Notes: generated by a model from the sequence alone, not told the origin. 64,000 bases of DNA from Natrononativus amylolyticus (GCF_024362525.1 NZ_CP101458.1:1116001-1180000); one strand, 5' to 3'; positions 41,460 to 50,826 are shown, numbered from the stretch's first letter. Program-made: numbers and translations.

Positions 41460-42026
41460 CTATCGGACCCGGTCGACCGCCGCCGTCGCCCGCCGCGGCA
41501 GGTCCAGGGCCGCCTCGAGGCCGGGTCTCCCGTCGCAGTACCAGACGACGGCCGCGACGACGAACAGGCCGAGCTGGACCCACTCGGAGGGCCCCATCGA
41601 GTAGGTGGTGAGGATCGTCTCGACGATACCGCCGCTCGGCTCGTCTGTCGGCTGGCCCGCGAGCGGCCAGAGGAGGAAGCCGGCGCCCGAGAGCTCGCCG
41701 CGAAGCGCCGCCGGCGGCACGTCGGCGAGCAGGTGCGAGAGGTGTCCGATGACGAACGCGGTGGCGACGTCGCGCCGCTCGAGGCGAATCGCGACGGCGT
41801 ACGCGGCGGGGATCAACAGCGCCGCGAAGAACAGCGAGTGGCCGAGCGTGCGCCCGCCCGGCAGGACGTTCAGCGACCAGGCGAGCGGTTTGTCGACCAG
41901 ATCCGGAAACTGCGAGCCGACCGCCAGCGCGATCGCGGGGATCGCAAGCGGGGGCCGGCCGAACCGGCGGTGGGTGTACAGCGTGTAGAGCAGGTAGGCG
42001 ACGGCGAGGTGTCCCCAGGGCCACAT
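41460..42026 (-). CDS. metal-dependent hydrolase-like membrane protein
   Basis: 188 residues beginning MWPWGHLAVAYLLYTLYTHR. The GHLAVAYL start, SQFPDLVDKPLAW, RTLGHSLFF and GHLSHLLADV motifs give the His/Asp set of the YdjM-like membrane hydrolases also seen at 11646. Four helices. The start is put at 42026: CTATTG about 26 bases upstream fits a TATA element, and the 42-residue upstream extension looks unrelated. Substrate unknown. Confidence 0.8.
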   Translation of the reverse strand: MWPWGHLAVAYLLYTLYTHRRFGRPPLAIPAIALAVGSQFPDLVDKPLAWSLNVLPGGRTLGHSLFFAALLIPAAYAVAIRLERRDVATAFVIGHLSHLLADVPPAALRGELSGAGFLLWPLAGQPTDEPSGGIVETILTTYSMGPSEWVQLGLFVVAAVVWYCDGRPGLEAALDLPRRATAAVDRVR

Positions 42027-42185
42027 CCACTGCGGATTGTGCGGGCGGCTCAATAGGCGCTTCGGCTTCGTCGAGCGCGCCGTTCCCGGCGAGCGCAAGG
42101 GATCAGCCGGGCTGACTCTCACAGAAAAGCCGGGCGGCATAGGCAGGGCCAACCGTTTCCCCGACCTCGGTGGAGAGGGGTAGGC

Positions 42186-42344
42186 ATGGCGAAATCACGA
42201 GCGGCGGGACAGCGGATGCTGACCCTCCTCGAGGGGCGTCCGTGTGGCTTCTGTGCCGACGGAACGCTCGTACAGAGGCGGTACAAGGGCAATCGGGCGG
42301 TCGTCTGCGATCGGTGTGAAACCCCGCAGATTCAGCTCTGGTAG
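42186..42344 (+). CDS. HVO_A0556-type small zinc finger protein
   Basis: 52 residues, MAKSRAAGQRMLTLLEGRPC then GFC, and CDRC later, with RRYKGNRAVV in the middle. CGFC and CDRC form a zinc ribbon. I recognise the sequence as the HVO_A0556 family of haloarchaeal zinc fingers, which are among the shortest conserved genes. It has no neighbour on the same strand. Role not shown; these proteins are likely adaptors or RNA binders. Confidence 0.8.
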   Translation: MAKSRAAGQRMLTLLEGRPCGFCADGTLVQRRYKGNRAVVCDRCETPQIQLW

Positions 42345-42376
42345 CGAGTCGAAGCGACGGACCGTCCACCGCGCGG

Positions 42377-42565
42377 TCAGTGCGGTCGCGTTTCGGGGTA
42401 GTCGTGGCCGACGACGAGCGCGACGACGTTGACCGCGAGCAGTCCGAGAAACAGCGACAGCCGCGTGAGCGTGTCGACGCCGGTGACGAACACCGGCAGG
42501 TAGACGAACGGCAGGAGCGCGCCGAGCCAGAACCCGATCGTCGTGACGGTGCTTCCGAGACTCAT
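42377..42565 (-). CDS. small two-helix membrane protein
   Basis: 62 residues: two hydrophobic helices, FWLGALLPFVYLPVFVTG and LSLFLGLLAVNVVALVVG, with a short loop. It ends DYPETRPH. Four bases separate it from the gene upstream at 42570, so they are cotranscribed. No family recognised. Confidence 0.6.
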   Translation of the reverse strand: MSLGSTVTTIGFWLGALLPFVYLPVFVTGVDTLTRLSLFLGLLAVNVVALVVGHDYPETRPH

Positions 42566-42569
42566 GTCG

Positions 42570-42770
42570 TTAGCGCATGGCCCCGAGGTCGACGAACGAC
42601 CCCTCGTGGGCGGTGATCCAGTGGGTCATCAGTTCCTCCTCGGTCGCCTCGCGCGGGAAGACCGCACACTCGTTGGGCGCGTCGTCGTTCTCGACGGTGA
42701 TGTGATCGAGTTCGAACGTCGGCTGTTCGGTGTCGGTGCGATCGGTCGTGGAGTCGACGGAGTAGCTCAT
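42570..42770 (-). CDS. DUF7511-like small protein
   Basis: 66 residues from MSYSVDSTTDRTDTEQPTFE. The core LDHITVENDDAPNECAVFPR and EATEEELMTHWITAHEGSF is a pattern I recall from haloarchaeal DUF7511 proteins. The start at the second Met (42770) fits the conserved length. The downstream membrane gene follows after four bases. Function unknown. Confidence 0.75.
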   Translation of the reverse strand: MSYSVDSTTDRTDTEQPTFELDHITVENDDAPNECAVFPREATEEELMTHWITAHEGSFVDLGAMR

Positions 42771-43153
42771 GGGTGGACGGGTTGTCGTCGTCACTCTGTA
42801 CAGGATACCAGACTATTGTTATCGGCAGACTAATCAGCCAAAACGAACCGGTAGGGTACGTTCCCGGACGGATTCACACCGTTCATGCAGCTGAAAAAGA
42901 ACTCAACAGAGCACAACCTGTATGCGGCGGCTACGCGAGCCACGACCCCTCCGCACGTGCGGAAACCGGTGCCTACCGGCGTCTCGGCGGGCGGAAGGGG
43001 CCGAATAACTGGCGCCGATTCCGGCCAACTCGCGGCGATCGAACTCGAGCGAGCGGAGACGGTCACGGCTAACCGTTTCTGACGGTGTGGTAACCCCACC
43101 GGGGGAGCGACGGAAGGGAAAACGTGTTACCGACGGCACACCGAGAGACCGCC
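42771..43153. other. intergenic region with a 12-base palindrome
   Basis: 383 bases between divergent genes. It holds CCGCACGTGCGG at 42951-42962, a perfect palindrome, and AT-rich spots near 42810 and 42890 that can serve as promoters for the flanking genes. Nothing else supported. Confidence 0.4.
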
Positions 43154-44485
43154 ATGACGATCACGGAAGACGCTCGGGCGCTGCTGGCGACGGGGCCCGT
43201 CTGTGACTCCTGTCTCGGCCGGCCGTTCGCCGAGCGGAGTTTCGGGCTCACGAACGCCGAACGGGGGCGGGCGCTGCGGACGACGATCGCACTCGCCGAC
43301 GACGACCCCTACGACGCCGACGAGCCGACCGACTGCTGGGTCTGTGACGGCTACGCCGGCAGCGTCGACGCGCTCGCGGCGACCATCGTCGACGCGCTCG
43401 AGGGGATCGACTTCGACACCTACCAGGTCGGCACCCGCGTTCCGCCGCTGGTCGAAGAGAACGACCGTCTGCTCCGCGAGGACGCCGGCTTCGAGCCCGA
43501 CGTCGGCGAGTCGTTCAAGCGCGAGGTAAACCGCGAAGTCGGCCGCCGCGTCGGCGCCCGCACCGGTGCGGAGGTCTCCTTCGACCGGCCCGACGTGCTC
43601 GCGGTGATCGACCTCGAGGCGTTCGACCCCCTCGAGATCGACGGGAGCGTGACGAGCCACGCCGTCGACGTCCAGGTGAACCCGGCGTTCGTCTACGGAC
43701 GATACCGCAAACTCGAGCGCGATATCCCCCAGACAGAGTGGCCCTGCCGGGAGTGTGGCGGCAGCGGGATTCAGCTCGGCGACGGGGGGGAAGAGCCCTG
43801 CGAGCACTGCGGCGGCTCGGGCTACATGTACGAGACGAGCGTCGAACAGGTCGTCCGTCCCCACGTCGTCGACGCCATGGACGGCGAGGAGGGAACCTTC
43901 CACGGCGCCGGCCGCGAGGACGTCGACGCTCGGATGCTCGAGGCGGGACGCCCGTTCGTCCTCGAGGTGAAACGACCCCGCAGCCGGAGCCCGGACGTCG
44001 AGGCACTCGAAGCGGAGATCAACGAGGCCGCCGACGGGGCGGTCGAGGTCGAGGGGCTCCGGCTGGCGACCTACGAGATGGTCGAGCGCGTCAAGGAACA
44101 CGACGCGAGCAAGCGCTACCGTGCGGACGTGGCGTTCGAGGAGCCGGTCGAGGCGTCGGCGTTCGAGGCCGCCATCGCGGAACTCGACGGCGCGACTCTC
44201 GAACAGTACACCCCCCAGCGGGTCGACCACCGCCGGGCGGCACTCACGCGCACGCGAACGGTGTACGAGATCGACGGCGACCTGCTCGAGCCCACCCGCG
44301 CGGAGGTCCGCCTCCACGGCGAAGGGGGGCTGTACGTCAAGGAGCTGATCAGCGGCGACGACGGCCGCACCGAGCCGAGCCTCGCCGGCTTACTCGAGAC
44401 CGGCGCCGCGGTGACGGCGCTGGACGTCACCGGCGTCGAGGGCGAGGACGAACCGTTCGAGCGCGAGGAGTTCTTCCGCGCCTGA
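43154..44485 (+). CDS. pus10: tRNA pseudouridine(54/55) synthase Pus10
   Basis: 443 residues. The N-terminal THUMP-like part has CDSCLGRPFAERSFG and CWVCDGYAG zinc pairs and later CRECGGSG and CEHCGGSG; the catalytic part carries GAGREDVDARMLEAGRPF with catalytic Asp256, and LEVKRPR. Start at 43154 (MTITEDARALLATG) rather than the longer 43124. Pus10 makes pseudouridine at positions 54 and 55 of tRNA. TrmY at 40.4 kb uses the product. Followed by rnhB after 75 bases. Confidence 0.93.
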   Translation: MTITEDARALLATGPVCDSCLGRPFAERSFGLTNAERGRALRTTIALADDDPYDADEPTDCWVCDGYAGSVDALAATIVDALEGIDFDTYQVGTRVPPLVEENDRLLREDAGFEPDVGESFKREVNREVGRRVGARTGAEVSFDRPDVLAVIDLEAFDPLEIDGSVTSHAVDVQVNPAFVYGRYRKLERDIPQTEWPCRECGGSGIQLGDGGEEPCEHCGGSGYMYETSVEQVVRPHVVDAMDGEEGTFHGAGREDVDARMLEAGRPFVLEVKRPRSRSPDVEALEAEINEAADGAVEVEGLRLATYEMVERVKEHDASKRYRADVAFEEPVEASAFEAAIAELDGATLEQYTPQRVDHRRAALTRTRTVYEIDGDLLEPTRAEVRLHGEGGLYVKELISGDDGRTEPSLAGLLETGAAVTALDVTGVEGEDEPFEREEFFRA

Positions 44486-44560
44486 GGCGACACCGCACTC
44501 GCTTCCACCAGGGTCCCGCGAGAGACAACAGCTATAGCGCTCGCGAAACCAGTCGGTCGC

Positions 44561-45217
44561 ATGCCCACAGTCGGTGTCGACGAGGCGGGGAAGGGGCCCG
44601 TCTTCGGCTCGATGTTCGCCGCGGCGGTCTGCGTCGACGACCTCCGGGTGCTCCCCGAGGGCGTCGCCGACTCGAAGCGGCTCACGGCCGCCCGCCGCGA
44701 GGAGCTCGCGGCGGCCATGCGCGGGGACGAGCGGATCCGGATCGGCGTCGCGGAGATCACCCCCGCCCGAATCGACGACCCCGACACCGACATGAACGGG
44801 CTCGCGGTCGCCGCCCACGCGAGCGCGATCGACGCGGCGGCGGGCGACCTCGAGACCGACTCCCTCGAGGGGCTCTGTGACGCCTGCGACACCGACGCCG
44901 GGCGGTTCGCCCGTCGGGTCGCCGACGCCTGCATTCTCGAGGCCACGATCGAAGCGGAACACGGCGCCGACGACGACTCCTCACTCGTCGGTGCGGCGAG
45001 CGTCGTCGCGAAGGTCGAACGGGACGCCCACGTCGACGCGCTGGCCGCCGAGTACGGCGAGATCGGCAGCGGCTACCCGAGCGATCCCGCGACCAGGGAG
45101 TTCCTCGAGACCTACGTCACGGAGCGCGGCGAGCTCCCGCCGTTCGCCCGCCGGTCGTGGTCGACCTGCGCGGACGTCCTGGCGGCGGCCGAGCAGACGA
45201 GCCTCGAGGGGTTCTGA
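44561..45217 (+). CDS. rnhB: ribonuclease HII
   Basis: 218 residues with the RNase HII signature: VDEAGKGPVFGSM (Asp6, Glu7), the DSKRL strand, an acidic third site in ADACILEATIEAEHG and the SVVAKVERDAHVD segment. Removes RNA from RNA-DNA hybrids and single ribonucleotides. Typical archaeal length. Read with pus10 upstream on the same strand. Confidence 0.93.
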   Translation: MPTVGVDEAGKGPVFGSMFAAAVCVDDLRVLPEGVADSKRLTAARREELAAAMRGDERIRIGVAEITPARIDDPDTDMNGLAVAAHASAIDAAAGDLETDSLEGLCDACDTDAGRFARRVADACILEATIEAEHGADDDSSLVGAASVVAKVERDAHVDALAAEYGEIGSGYPSDPATREFLETYVTERGELPPFARRSWSTCADVLAAAEQTSLEGF

Positions 45218-45274
45218 GCGTCGCTCGCAGCGACCAGTTTGACGTCGTCCCGCGAGAATGGGAAACCAGACAGC

Positions 45275-46288
45275 ATGCTCGAGATCCTCTCCCTGCTCGC
45301 GCTCGCCGTCGCCGGAACGGCCGTCGTCTGGAAGGGCAGCGGCTGGCTCGAGTCGGCCGCCAACCGGATCGCGGCCGGCTACGGCGTCCCGACGATCGTC
45401 CAGGGGGCCGTGATCGCCGCGGTCGGCTCGAGCATGCCCGAACTGGTGAGCGTGCTGCTCGCGACGCTGGTCCACGGCGAGTTCGAACTCGGGATCGGCG
45501 CGATCGTCGGCTCGGCGGTGTTCAACCTGCTCGTGATCCCCGGCGTCGCGGTGCTCGCAAGCGGCGACGCCGGAGAGGGAGCGCCGACGACCCGCGACCT
45601 GGTGTACAAGGAGGCGCTGTTCTACATGCTCGCGGTCGCCGCGCTCCTGCTCACCTTCTCGCTGGCCGTGATCTACTACCCCACCGGCGAGGGGTTCGAC
45701 GGCACCGTCACGCGCACGCTGGCGCTGTTTCCGCTCGCGCTGTACGGCCTCTACGTCTTCACGCAGTACCTCGAGACGAGCGAGTACGACGCACCCGACG
45801 TCGAGGTGAACACCCTGCGCGCGTGGGCGTGGTTCGGGGCCGGCCTCGTCGTCATCGTCGTCGGCGTCGAGGCGCTCGTGCGCGCGGCGATCGGTCTCGG
45901 TGACGCCTTCGGCACGCCCGCGTTCCTCTGGGGGATGATCGTGGTGGCGGCAGGCTCGAGCGTTCCCGACGCGTTCGTCAGCGTCTCCGCAGCCCGCGCG
46001 GGCCGGCCGACGGTGAGCCTCGCGAACGTCCTCGGGAGCAACGTCTTCGACCTGCTGGTGGCGGTCCCCGCGGGCGTGCTCGTCGCCGGCGCGCTGACGG
46101 TCTCCTTCGCCAGCGTCGTCCCGATGATGGCGTTTCTGATCCTCGCCACCGTCGTCTTCTTCGCCATCTCGCGGACCGGAATGGAGCTCACCGAGCGGGA
46201 GGCCTGGCTACTGCTCGCGATGTACGGGCTGTTCGTCGCCTGGCTGCTCGCTGAAAGCGTGGGTGCGGTGAACGTGATACCGGCGTGA
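45275..46288 (+). CDS. sodium/calcium exchanger family membrane antiporter
   Basis: 337 residues with about ten helices. The two inverted alpha repeats are visible: VGSSMPELVSVLLATLVHGE and AAGSSVPDAFVSVSAARAGR, each with the GSSxP(E/D) ion-coordinating motif of the CaCA superfamily. The start at 45275 is picked for MLEILSLLALAVAGTAV, a membrane helix; an ATG 12 codons earlier is less likely. Likely Na+- or H+-coupled Ca2+ export at the cytoplasmic membrane. Confidence 0.9.
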   Translation: MLEILSLLALAVAGTAVVWKGSGWLESAANRIAAGYGVPTIVQGAVIAAVGSSMPELVSVLLATLVHGEFELGIGAIVGSAVFNLLVIPGVAVLASGDAGEGAPTTRDLVYKEALFYMLAVAALLLTFSLAVIYYPTGEGFDGTVTRTLALFPLALYGLYVFTQYLETSEYDAPDVEVNTLRAWAWFGAGLVVIVVGVEALVRAAIGLGDAFGTPAFLWGMIVVAAGSSVPDAFVSVSAARAGRPTVSLANVLGSNVFDLLVAVPAGVLVAGALTVSFASVVPMMAFLILATVVFFAISRTGMELTEREAWLLLAMYGLFVAWLLAESVGAVNVIPA

Positions 46289-46366
46289 GCCCCGTCGCGG
46301 AGCCGGCGGGTTGCAGGTGCAGGGGCGCCGTTGAATCGCGTCAGTCGCCTCTACTCGAGAGAACCG

Positions 46367-46471
46367 ATGCCGACCTGTGGCAACTGCGAGCGCCCCGTCT
46401 CGCTGGACTTCGCTCGAGCCCGCGGTGTCGAGGACGGAGCCGTCGAATCGTGTCCGCGCTGTCGGGAGTGA
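46367..46471 (+). CDS. DUF7563-like mini zinc ribbon
   Basis: 34 residues, MPTCGNCERPVSLDFARARG and ending CPRCRE. The pattern CxxC...VSxxFxR...CxxC matches the very short DUF7563 haloarchaeal proteins. It lies between the antiporter and secD, opposite strand to secD. Real but tiny; start at 46367 preceded by GAGAGAACC. Confidence 0.7.
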   Translation: MPTCGNCERPVSLDFARARGVEDGAVESCPRCRE

Positions 46472-46558
46472 TACGCTCTGCGGTACCGATTTCTCGGTGC
46501 GACCGGTGACGGACGCGGTTGCGCCGGAACTGACGGACAGCGGTTCGTACGAGCGGAT

Positions 46559-48148
46559 CTACTTGTCGGTCATCAGCAGCCGCAGGATGTCGCCGTAAGC
46601 GGGCCGGGTGATGAGCACGCCCACGAGCACCCCGAGGATGGTGATGATGGCAAAGCCGCGGAGGTCGCCGAGGCTCAACACCGCGAGCGGCGACATCGCG
46701 AGAATCGTCGTCGCCGCCGCGGCGCCGATGACCCAGAACGCCTTCCGGAAGCGGGACTCGAACACCCGCTGGGAGTTGACGTCGCCCTCGGACATCACCT
46801 CGTCGGCGATGATGATGAGGTCGTCCACCCCCGTCCCGACGACGGCGATGAACCCGGCGACGTGGGAGAGATCCAGCGGCATGCGTATCAGCGCCGCGAA
46901 ACCGAGCAGGATCACCACCTCCGCGAGCGCCGTCACGACCATCGGCGCGGCGACGCGAACGTCGGTGTAGCGCAGGTAGACCATGCCGCTGACGGTGAGC
47001 ACCGAGAGCACGCCGATGAACAGCGAGTAGGTCTTGAACTGGTCGGCGAGCGCCGGCTGGAGCGAGAACGTCTGGTCGCGGTCGAAGTCCAGCGGCGCGC
47101 GCAGGCTCCCCGCCTGGAGGTTGATCGACAGCGACTGCGCTTCCTGCTGGGAGGGTGCGCCCATGATGAACGTCGGGTCGTCCGCCCACTGGCCGCTCCC
47201 CATCGTCTGGGCGAGGTCTGCGCCCATCGAGTGGGCGTCGACGACTTCGCCGTCGACCACGGTGAGCAGACAGTAGTTCTGCCCCTCCATCTCCGGGTTC
47301 TCGTAGTCACACTGTCCCGGGTTGTCGACGAACCCGAGGTCGATCATTCGCTGCTGATACTCCGGCGCCGAGTTCGAGGCGATCGACACCGGAACGTGGT
47401 GGCCGGTCCGCTCGTTGTACGTCGCCGCGTCGATCGTGTCGAAGTCGTCCTCCTCGAGCACCGTCTCGTTCGCCTGGCCGCCCTCGCCGTCGGGGTGGTG
47501 GGCGACGACCTCGACGATCCCCCGCTCCGAGAGCAGGCTGCGGAGCTCGCTCGGCGTCCGATCTGGCACCTCGACGACGATGAAGTACTCGCCGCCGACC
47601 GTCGAGGACTGGGAGACGCTGCCGCCCGAGAGGCCGGCCTCGTTGATCTTCATCTCGATGGTCTGGATGATCTCGTCGCGCGTGTCCTGGGTGACGCCGC
47701 TTCTGACGTCGCCCTCGTCGGCGTCGACGCCGGCTTCTTGCAGGGCGGCGGCGAACTCCTCCTCGGTGACGTCGTCGTCGAACACCTCGGCCGTGGAGAG
47801 CCCGCTCTCCCCGTCGAAGCGGACGAGCGCGTCCCCGGTCTCCAGCTCGAGTTCCTCGTACAGCGTCTGTTCGACCTCGGCTTCGCGTTCGGGGTCGATC
47901 TCGAGGTTCTCGGCGGTCATTCCGACGACCGGGGCGCTGATCCGGGTCCCCCCGTCGAGCCCGAGGCCGTACTGGAGGTTCGTCAGCGATTCGTCGACGG
48001 TTTCGTTCTCCGCGTCGTCGGCCTGCCCGGCGAGGCTGTCGTCGGCGATGATACCGCCGGGAACGAACAGCGCGGCGACGGCGGCGGTCACGAAGACGAC
48101 GAGCAGGATGACCCGCCAGTACTCCGAGAGGAAGGCTTTCACACTCAT
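46559..48148 (-). CDS. secD: protein translocase subunit SecD
   Basis: 529 residues. A TM1 (YWRVILLVVFVTAAVAALFV), a large exported domain with LGLDGGTRISAPV, and a C-terminal RND-type membrane bundle with ADEVMSEGDVNSQRVFESRFRKA-type loops (VGTGVDDLIIIADEVM). SecDF uses the ion gradient to aid the export step after SecYE. The start overlaps secF's stop by four bases (ATGA), confirming the start at 48148. A long acidic segment near 90-150 is haloarchaeal. Confidence 0.93.
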   Translation of the reverse strand: MSVKAFLSEYWRVILLVVFVTAAVAALFVPGGIIADDSLAGQADDAENETVDESLTNLQYGLGLDGGTRISAPVVGMTAENLEIDPEREAEVEQTLYEELELETGDALVRFDGESGLSTAEVFDDDVTEEEFAAALQEAGVDADEGDVRSGVTQDTRDEIIQTIEMKINEAGLSGGSVSQSSTVGGEYFIVVEVPDRTPSELRSLLSERGIVEVVAHHPDGEGGQANETVLEEDDFDTIDAATYNERTGHHVPVSIASNSAPEYQQRMIDLGFVDNPGQCDYENPEMEGQNYCLLTVVDGEVVDAHSMGADLAQTMGSGQWADDPTFIMGAPSQQEAQSLSINLQAGSLRAPLDFDRDQTFSLQPALADQFKTYSLFIGVLSVLTVSGMVYLRYTDVRVAAPMVVTALAEVVILLGFAALIRMPLDLSHVAGFIAVVGTGVDDLIIIADEVMSEGDVNSQRVFESRFRKAFWVIGAAAATTILAMSPLAVLSLGDLRGFAIITILGVLVGVLITRPAYGDILRLLMTDK

Positions 48149-49026
48149 CGGTTGATCCCCTCGAACTTGTACCAGCGAAGCAGGCTCAGGTTCAACATGT
48201 AGGTGTTCATCAGGTCGGCGGCGAGGCCCACGAAGAGGATGAGGCCGATCGACGTGAGCAGTTCGATGCCGAAGATCCACGCCGAGATCGCCATCACGAG
48301 CATCGCGGTCATCGACGTCACCGTCATGGTGACGCCGGTCTGCATCGCGCGGTAGGTGCTCTCGTAGAAGTCGCCCCCGCGGCGCAAGATGTGATTGTTC
48401 AACAGGATGTCCGAGTCCACAGAGTACCCGATCAGCATCAACAGCGCGGCGACGGTCCCGAGCGAGAGCGGAATCCCCACGACGTTCATAAAGGCGAGCG
48501 GAATCATGATGTCCGAAAACGCCGAGGCAACGATCGCAATCGAGGGAACGAACGTCCGGAACAGCAAGAACGCGAGCGCACTCATCCCGACGAAGGCGGC
48601 GGCGATCCCGAGCAGGGCGGTCTGTTGAGTCTGCGAGCCGAAGCTCGCCGACGTCGAGGACACCGACTGGATGACCTCGTCGTTGTCGTCGGTCGGCTCC
48701 AGGTTCGCCTCGGCCTGTTCGCTCAGTCCCTCCTGGTCGGTCGAGGTGAACTGGATGATGTACTGATTCTCCTGTGCCTGGACCGACTGGACGGACTCCG
48801 GGTCCTCCTCGAAGGCGGCCGGAATGTCCTGTCTGTCCGAGGCCGTTTCGACGGTCAGTTCCGTCCCGCCGGCGAAGTCGATTCCCAGCTGGACCGGCGT
48901 TCCGAACGCCACGAACCAGCCACCGAGTATGAGAAGGGCGACTGCGAGAACCGCGAGCGGAACCGCCGCGAGCTGGCGGTTAGTGTACCGGGTGTAGTCG
49001 ATCTCCGGTACGTCGAAATACCCCAT
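48145..49026 (-). CDS. secF: protein translocase subunit SecF
   Basis: 293 residues, start MGYFDVPEIDYTRYTNRQLA. Shows the SecF features: TM1, GIDFAGGTELTVE (SecF head), and a five-helix bundle with LIGYSVDSDILLNNHILRR, the archaeal version of the bacterial DxxDE segment. First gene of secFD. The order secF-secD is the one usual in haloarchaea. Upstream extension to 49137 is rejected. Confidence 0.93.
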   Translation of the reverse strand: MGYFDVPEIDYTRYTNRQLAAVPLAVLAVALLILGGWFVAFGTPVQLGIDFAGGTELTVETASDRQDIPAAFEEDPESVQSVQAQENQYIIQFTSTDQEGLSEQAEANLEPTDDNDEVIQSVSSTSASFGSQTQQTALLGIAAAFVGMSALAFLLFRTFVPSIAIVASAFSDIMIPLAFMNVVGIPLSLGTVAALLMLIGYSVDSDILLNNHILRRGGDFYESTYRAMQTGVTMTVTSMTAMLVMAISAWIFGIELLTSIGLILFVGLAADLMNTYMLNLSLLRWYKFEGINR

Positions 49027-49213
49027 ATACCGCAACCGTCGTATGCAGGGAAAGTAAGCCTTCTCAATTCCTGAACGCCCGGCACACTCGAGAAAAATGG
49101 GACGTCGACCTCGAGACCGGCGCGCTGGGACCCGCAACCGAGCGCGCGTTCGATCCCGTGGGGACCACCCGCGAGCGCGTCACGACTATACGCCTCGAGG
49201 CCCTGTCTCCGGT

Positions 49214-49552
49214 ATGGCACTCGAATCACCGCGCGAGGAGGGCGTCGCGACGCGGGTCGTCGTCTCCTACCCCGAGGACCTCTCGAAGTGGGGGCGGTTC
49301 CAGGTCGAGAAACCCTCGTTCCGGGCGTTTCTGCGCAAGACTCGAGGGCGCGTCCGCGAGGGCGAGGAGTGGGAGGAGTTCGTCGGCGTCGGCTGCTGCG
49401 GGAACACCCTGGACGTCCCCCTGCGAATCGAGCGCGTCGAGGGCGGCGACCGGATCGGCGAGGGGACCGAACTCGAGTACGAGGTCCGGGAGGCCTGTGG
49501 CGTCCAGGGAAGCTGGCGCGTCCAGAGCAAGGGCGGGCCGAGCCACGGCTGA
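49214..49552 (+). CDS. conserved haloarchaeal hypothetical protein
   Basis: 112 residues, beginning MALESPREEGVATRVVVSYP. Contains FVGVGCCGNTLDVPLRIERV with two adjacent cysteines and VREACGVQGSWRVQSKGG. Soluble, likely beta-rich. The start at 49214 is preferred because the 39 residues before it are basic and unlike the family bias. No domain recognised. Confidence 0.6.
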   Translation: MALESPREEGVATRVVVSYPEDLSKWGRFQVEKPSFRAFLRKTRGRVREGEEWEEFVGVGCCGNTLDVPLRIERVEGGDRIGEGTELEYEVREACGVQGSWRVQSKGGPSHG

Positions 49553-49698
49553 GTTCCGAGCGACGGTTTCTTTCGGTCTGTCTTCCGTGGGTGATTACGA
49601 TCGCTACAGAGGATGGAGACAGCAAATCGGCATCGTTTTTCCAAGCGGTTTGTTCTGAATTGTCCCGTGAGTAGAACTACGGACCCAATTATACGCTC

Positions 49699-50409
49699 TT
49701 ACCTGTTTTTCCAGTCGCCAGGTTCTTCACCGTAGATTTCGCCCTTGGCCTGGCGCTTTTTCGGCCATTGAGCGAGGGTGAAAATACCGATGTAAAAGAG
49801 TCCAAGGAAACCGGCGATCACATGACCTGGCACCCCGTATATTTCGGCTGCTTCCGTCCATTGAGTCTCCGGAGTGAACAGCGTCACTTTAGCTACCCAT
49901 CCGACACCGACCACGGTGAACAACAGCACATAAATCCGCCGCAATCGCCGGGATAATGCTTCGAGAGCGGTGACTTTGAAAGTCGGATACCGCAGATCAT
50001 CACTTAACTCCTCACGCCAGCGCGGGTGTTCAACTCCGAGTGGAACCAGTGCATTCGCAAACACATTTTCCTGGAAGAATCGCACCCGTGCCCGATACAT
50101 GTCGTAAAATCGGTAGCGTCGAACTTCGTATGAGAGGAAAATGGACAGAGCGACCAAAGCCACTAAGAGGAGATAGGCGGGCATATCCGGGCTCGAAAAT
50201 ACGACGGACAGCAGGGCAACCAGCACAGTGATCGCCCAGTTCGTGGTTTGATCGATGCGATCTTGCGCGCTGCTCACCTGTGTGACTTCGCCGCGATAAT
50301 AATGCGGCAGGGAGGTGAGGAGTGCCTCTGGATCGTCGGCGACTTCTGCGCCAATCTCTTGATCTTCACGATCAAGTGGGCTGTCGGTATGATCCTCGTC
50401 GATCGTCAT
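49699..50409 (-). CDS. DUF2270 family membrane protein
   Basis: 236 residues, beginning MTIDEDHTDSPLDREDQEIG. The core SLPHYYRGEVTQVSSAQDRIDQTTNWAITVLVAL and FYDMYRARVRFFQENVFANAL matches the DUF2270 membrane family. Four membrane helices. A TATA-like CTATAG about 26 bases upstream of 50409 fits a leaderless start. GC content is lower than its neighbours, and it is flanked by AT-richer sequence (49560-49700 and 50410-50826), pointing to acquisition. Confidence 0.85.
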   Translation of the reverse strand: MTIDEDHTDSPLDREDQEIGAEVADDPEALLTSLPHYYRGEVTQVSSAQDRIDQTTNWAITVLVALLSVVFSSPDMPAYLLLVALVALSIFLSYEVRRYRFYDMYRARVRFFQENVFANALVPLGVEHPRWREELSDDLRYPTFKVTALEALSRRLRRIYVLLFTVVGVGWVAKVTLFTPETQWTEAAEIYGVPGHVIAGFLGLFYIGIFTLAQWPKKRQAKGEIYGEEPGDWKNR

Positions 50410-50826
50410 ATAAATTGTTCGGTAACGTGCCCTATAGTACCGCAGCAAGCACAGCGTGGTGCAGCGACGGGGCCAGCACTGTACACGATCGTCTCTGCCC
50501 CGAATTTCGACGCCTCTCGGTTCGTGCTACGTTCGCACTCTCTACTGATCGATCACCGTCTTCGTAAATTACACCCAATCTCGTGTCACGTTCGCGCCAT
50601 GAGTTCAGCACAGGTTGTTCGAACGACTCTGATTCTGTCAGGAGTGGCCTGACCGACGCAGAGTAGTGCAGCACAACAGCTTCGTTGTTTCATGCCGAAA
50701 TCAGTGACCAATCCGCTCACTACACAGCCGGCTGTTGCAGATCACTCGACGCAGAGTCAGACGGATCACAGCGGAAATCGTGTGCTGTACTGCGTTGATG
50801 GACGCCTTCCTCGAGTCGGCGACGCC
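50410..50826. other. AT-richer intergenic region
   Basis: 417 bases without a gene that I trust. It has short strings such as GCAGAGTAGTGCAGCAC (about 50658-50674), which is similar to the inverse of GTGCTGCACTCATGCTCTG at about 20178-20196. Both may be fragments of a shared mobile element, but there is no transposase. Confidence 0.35.
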
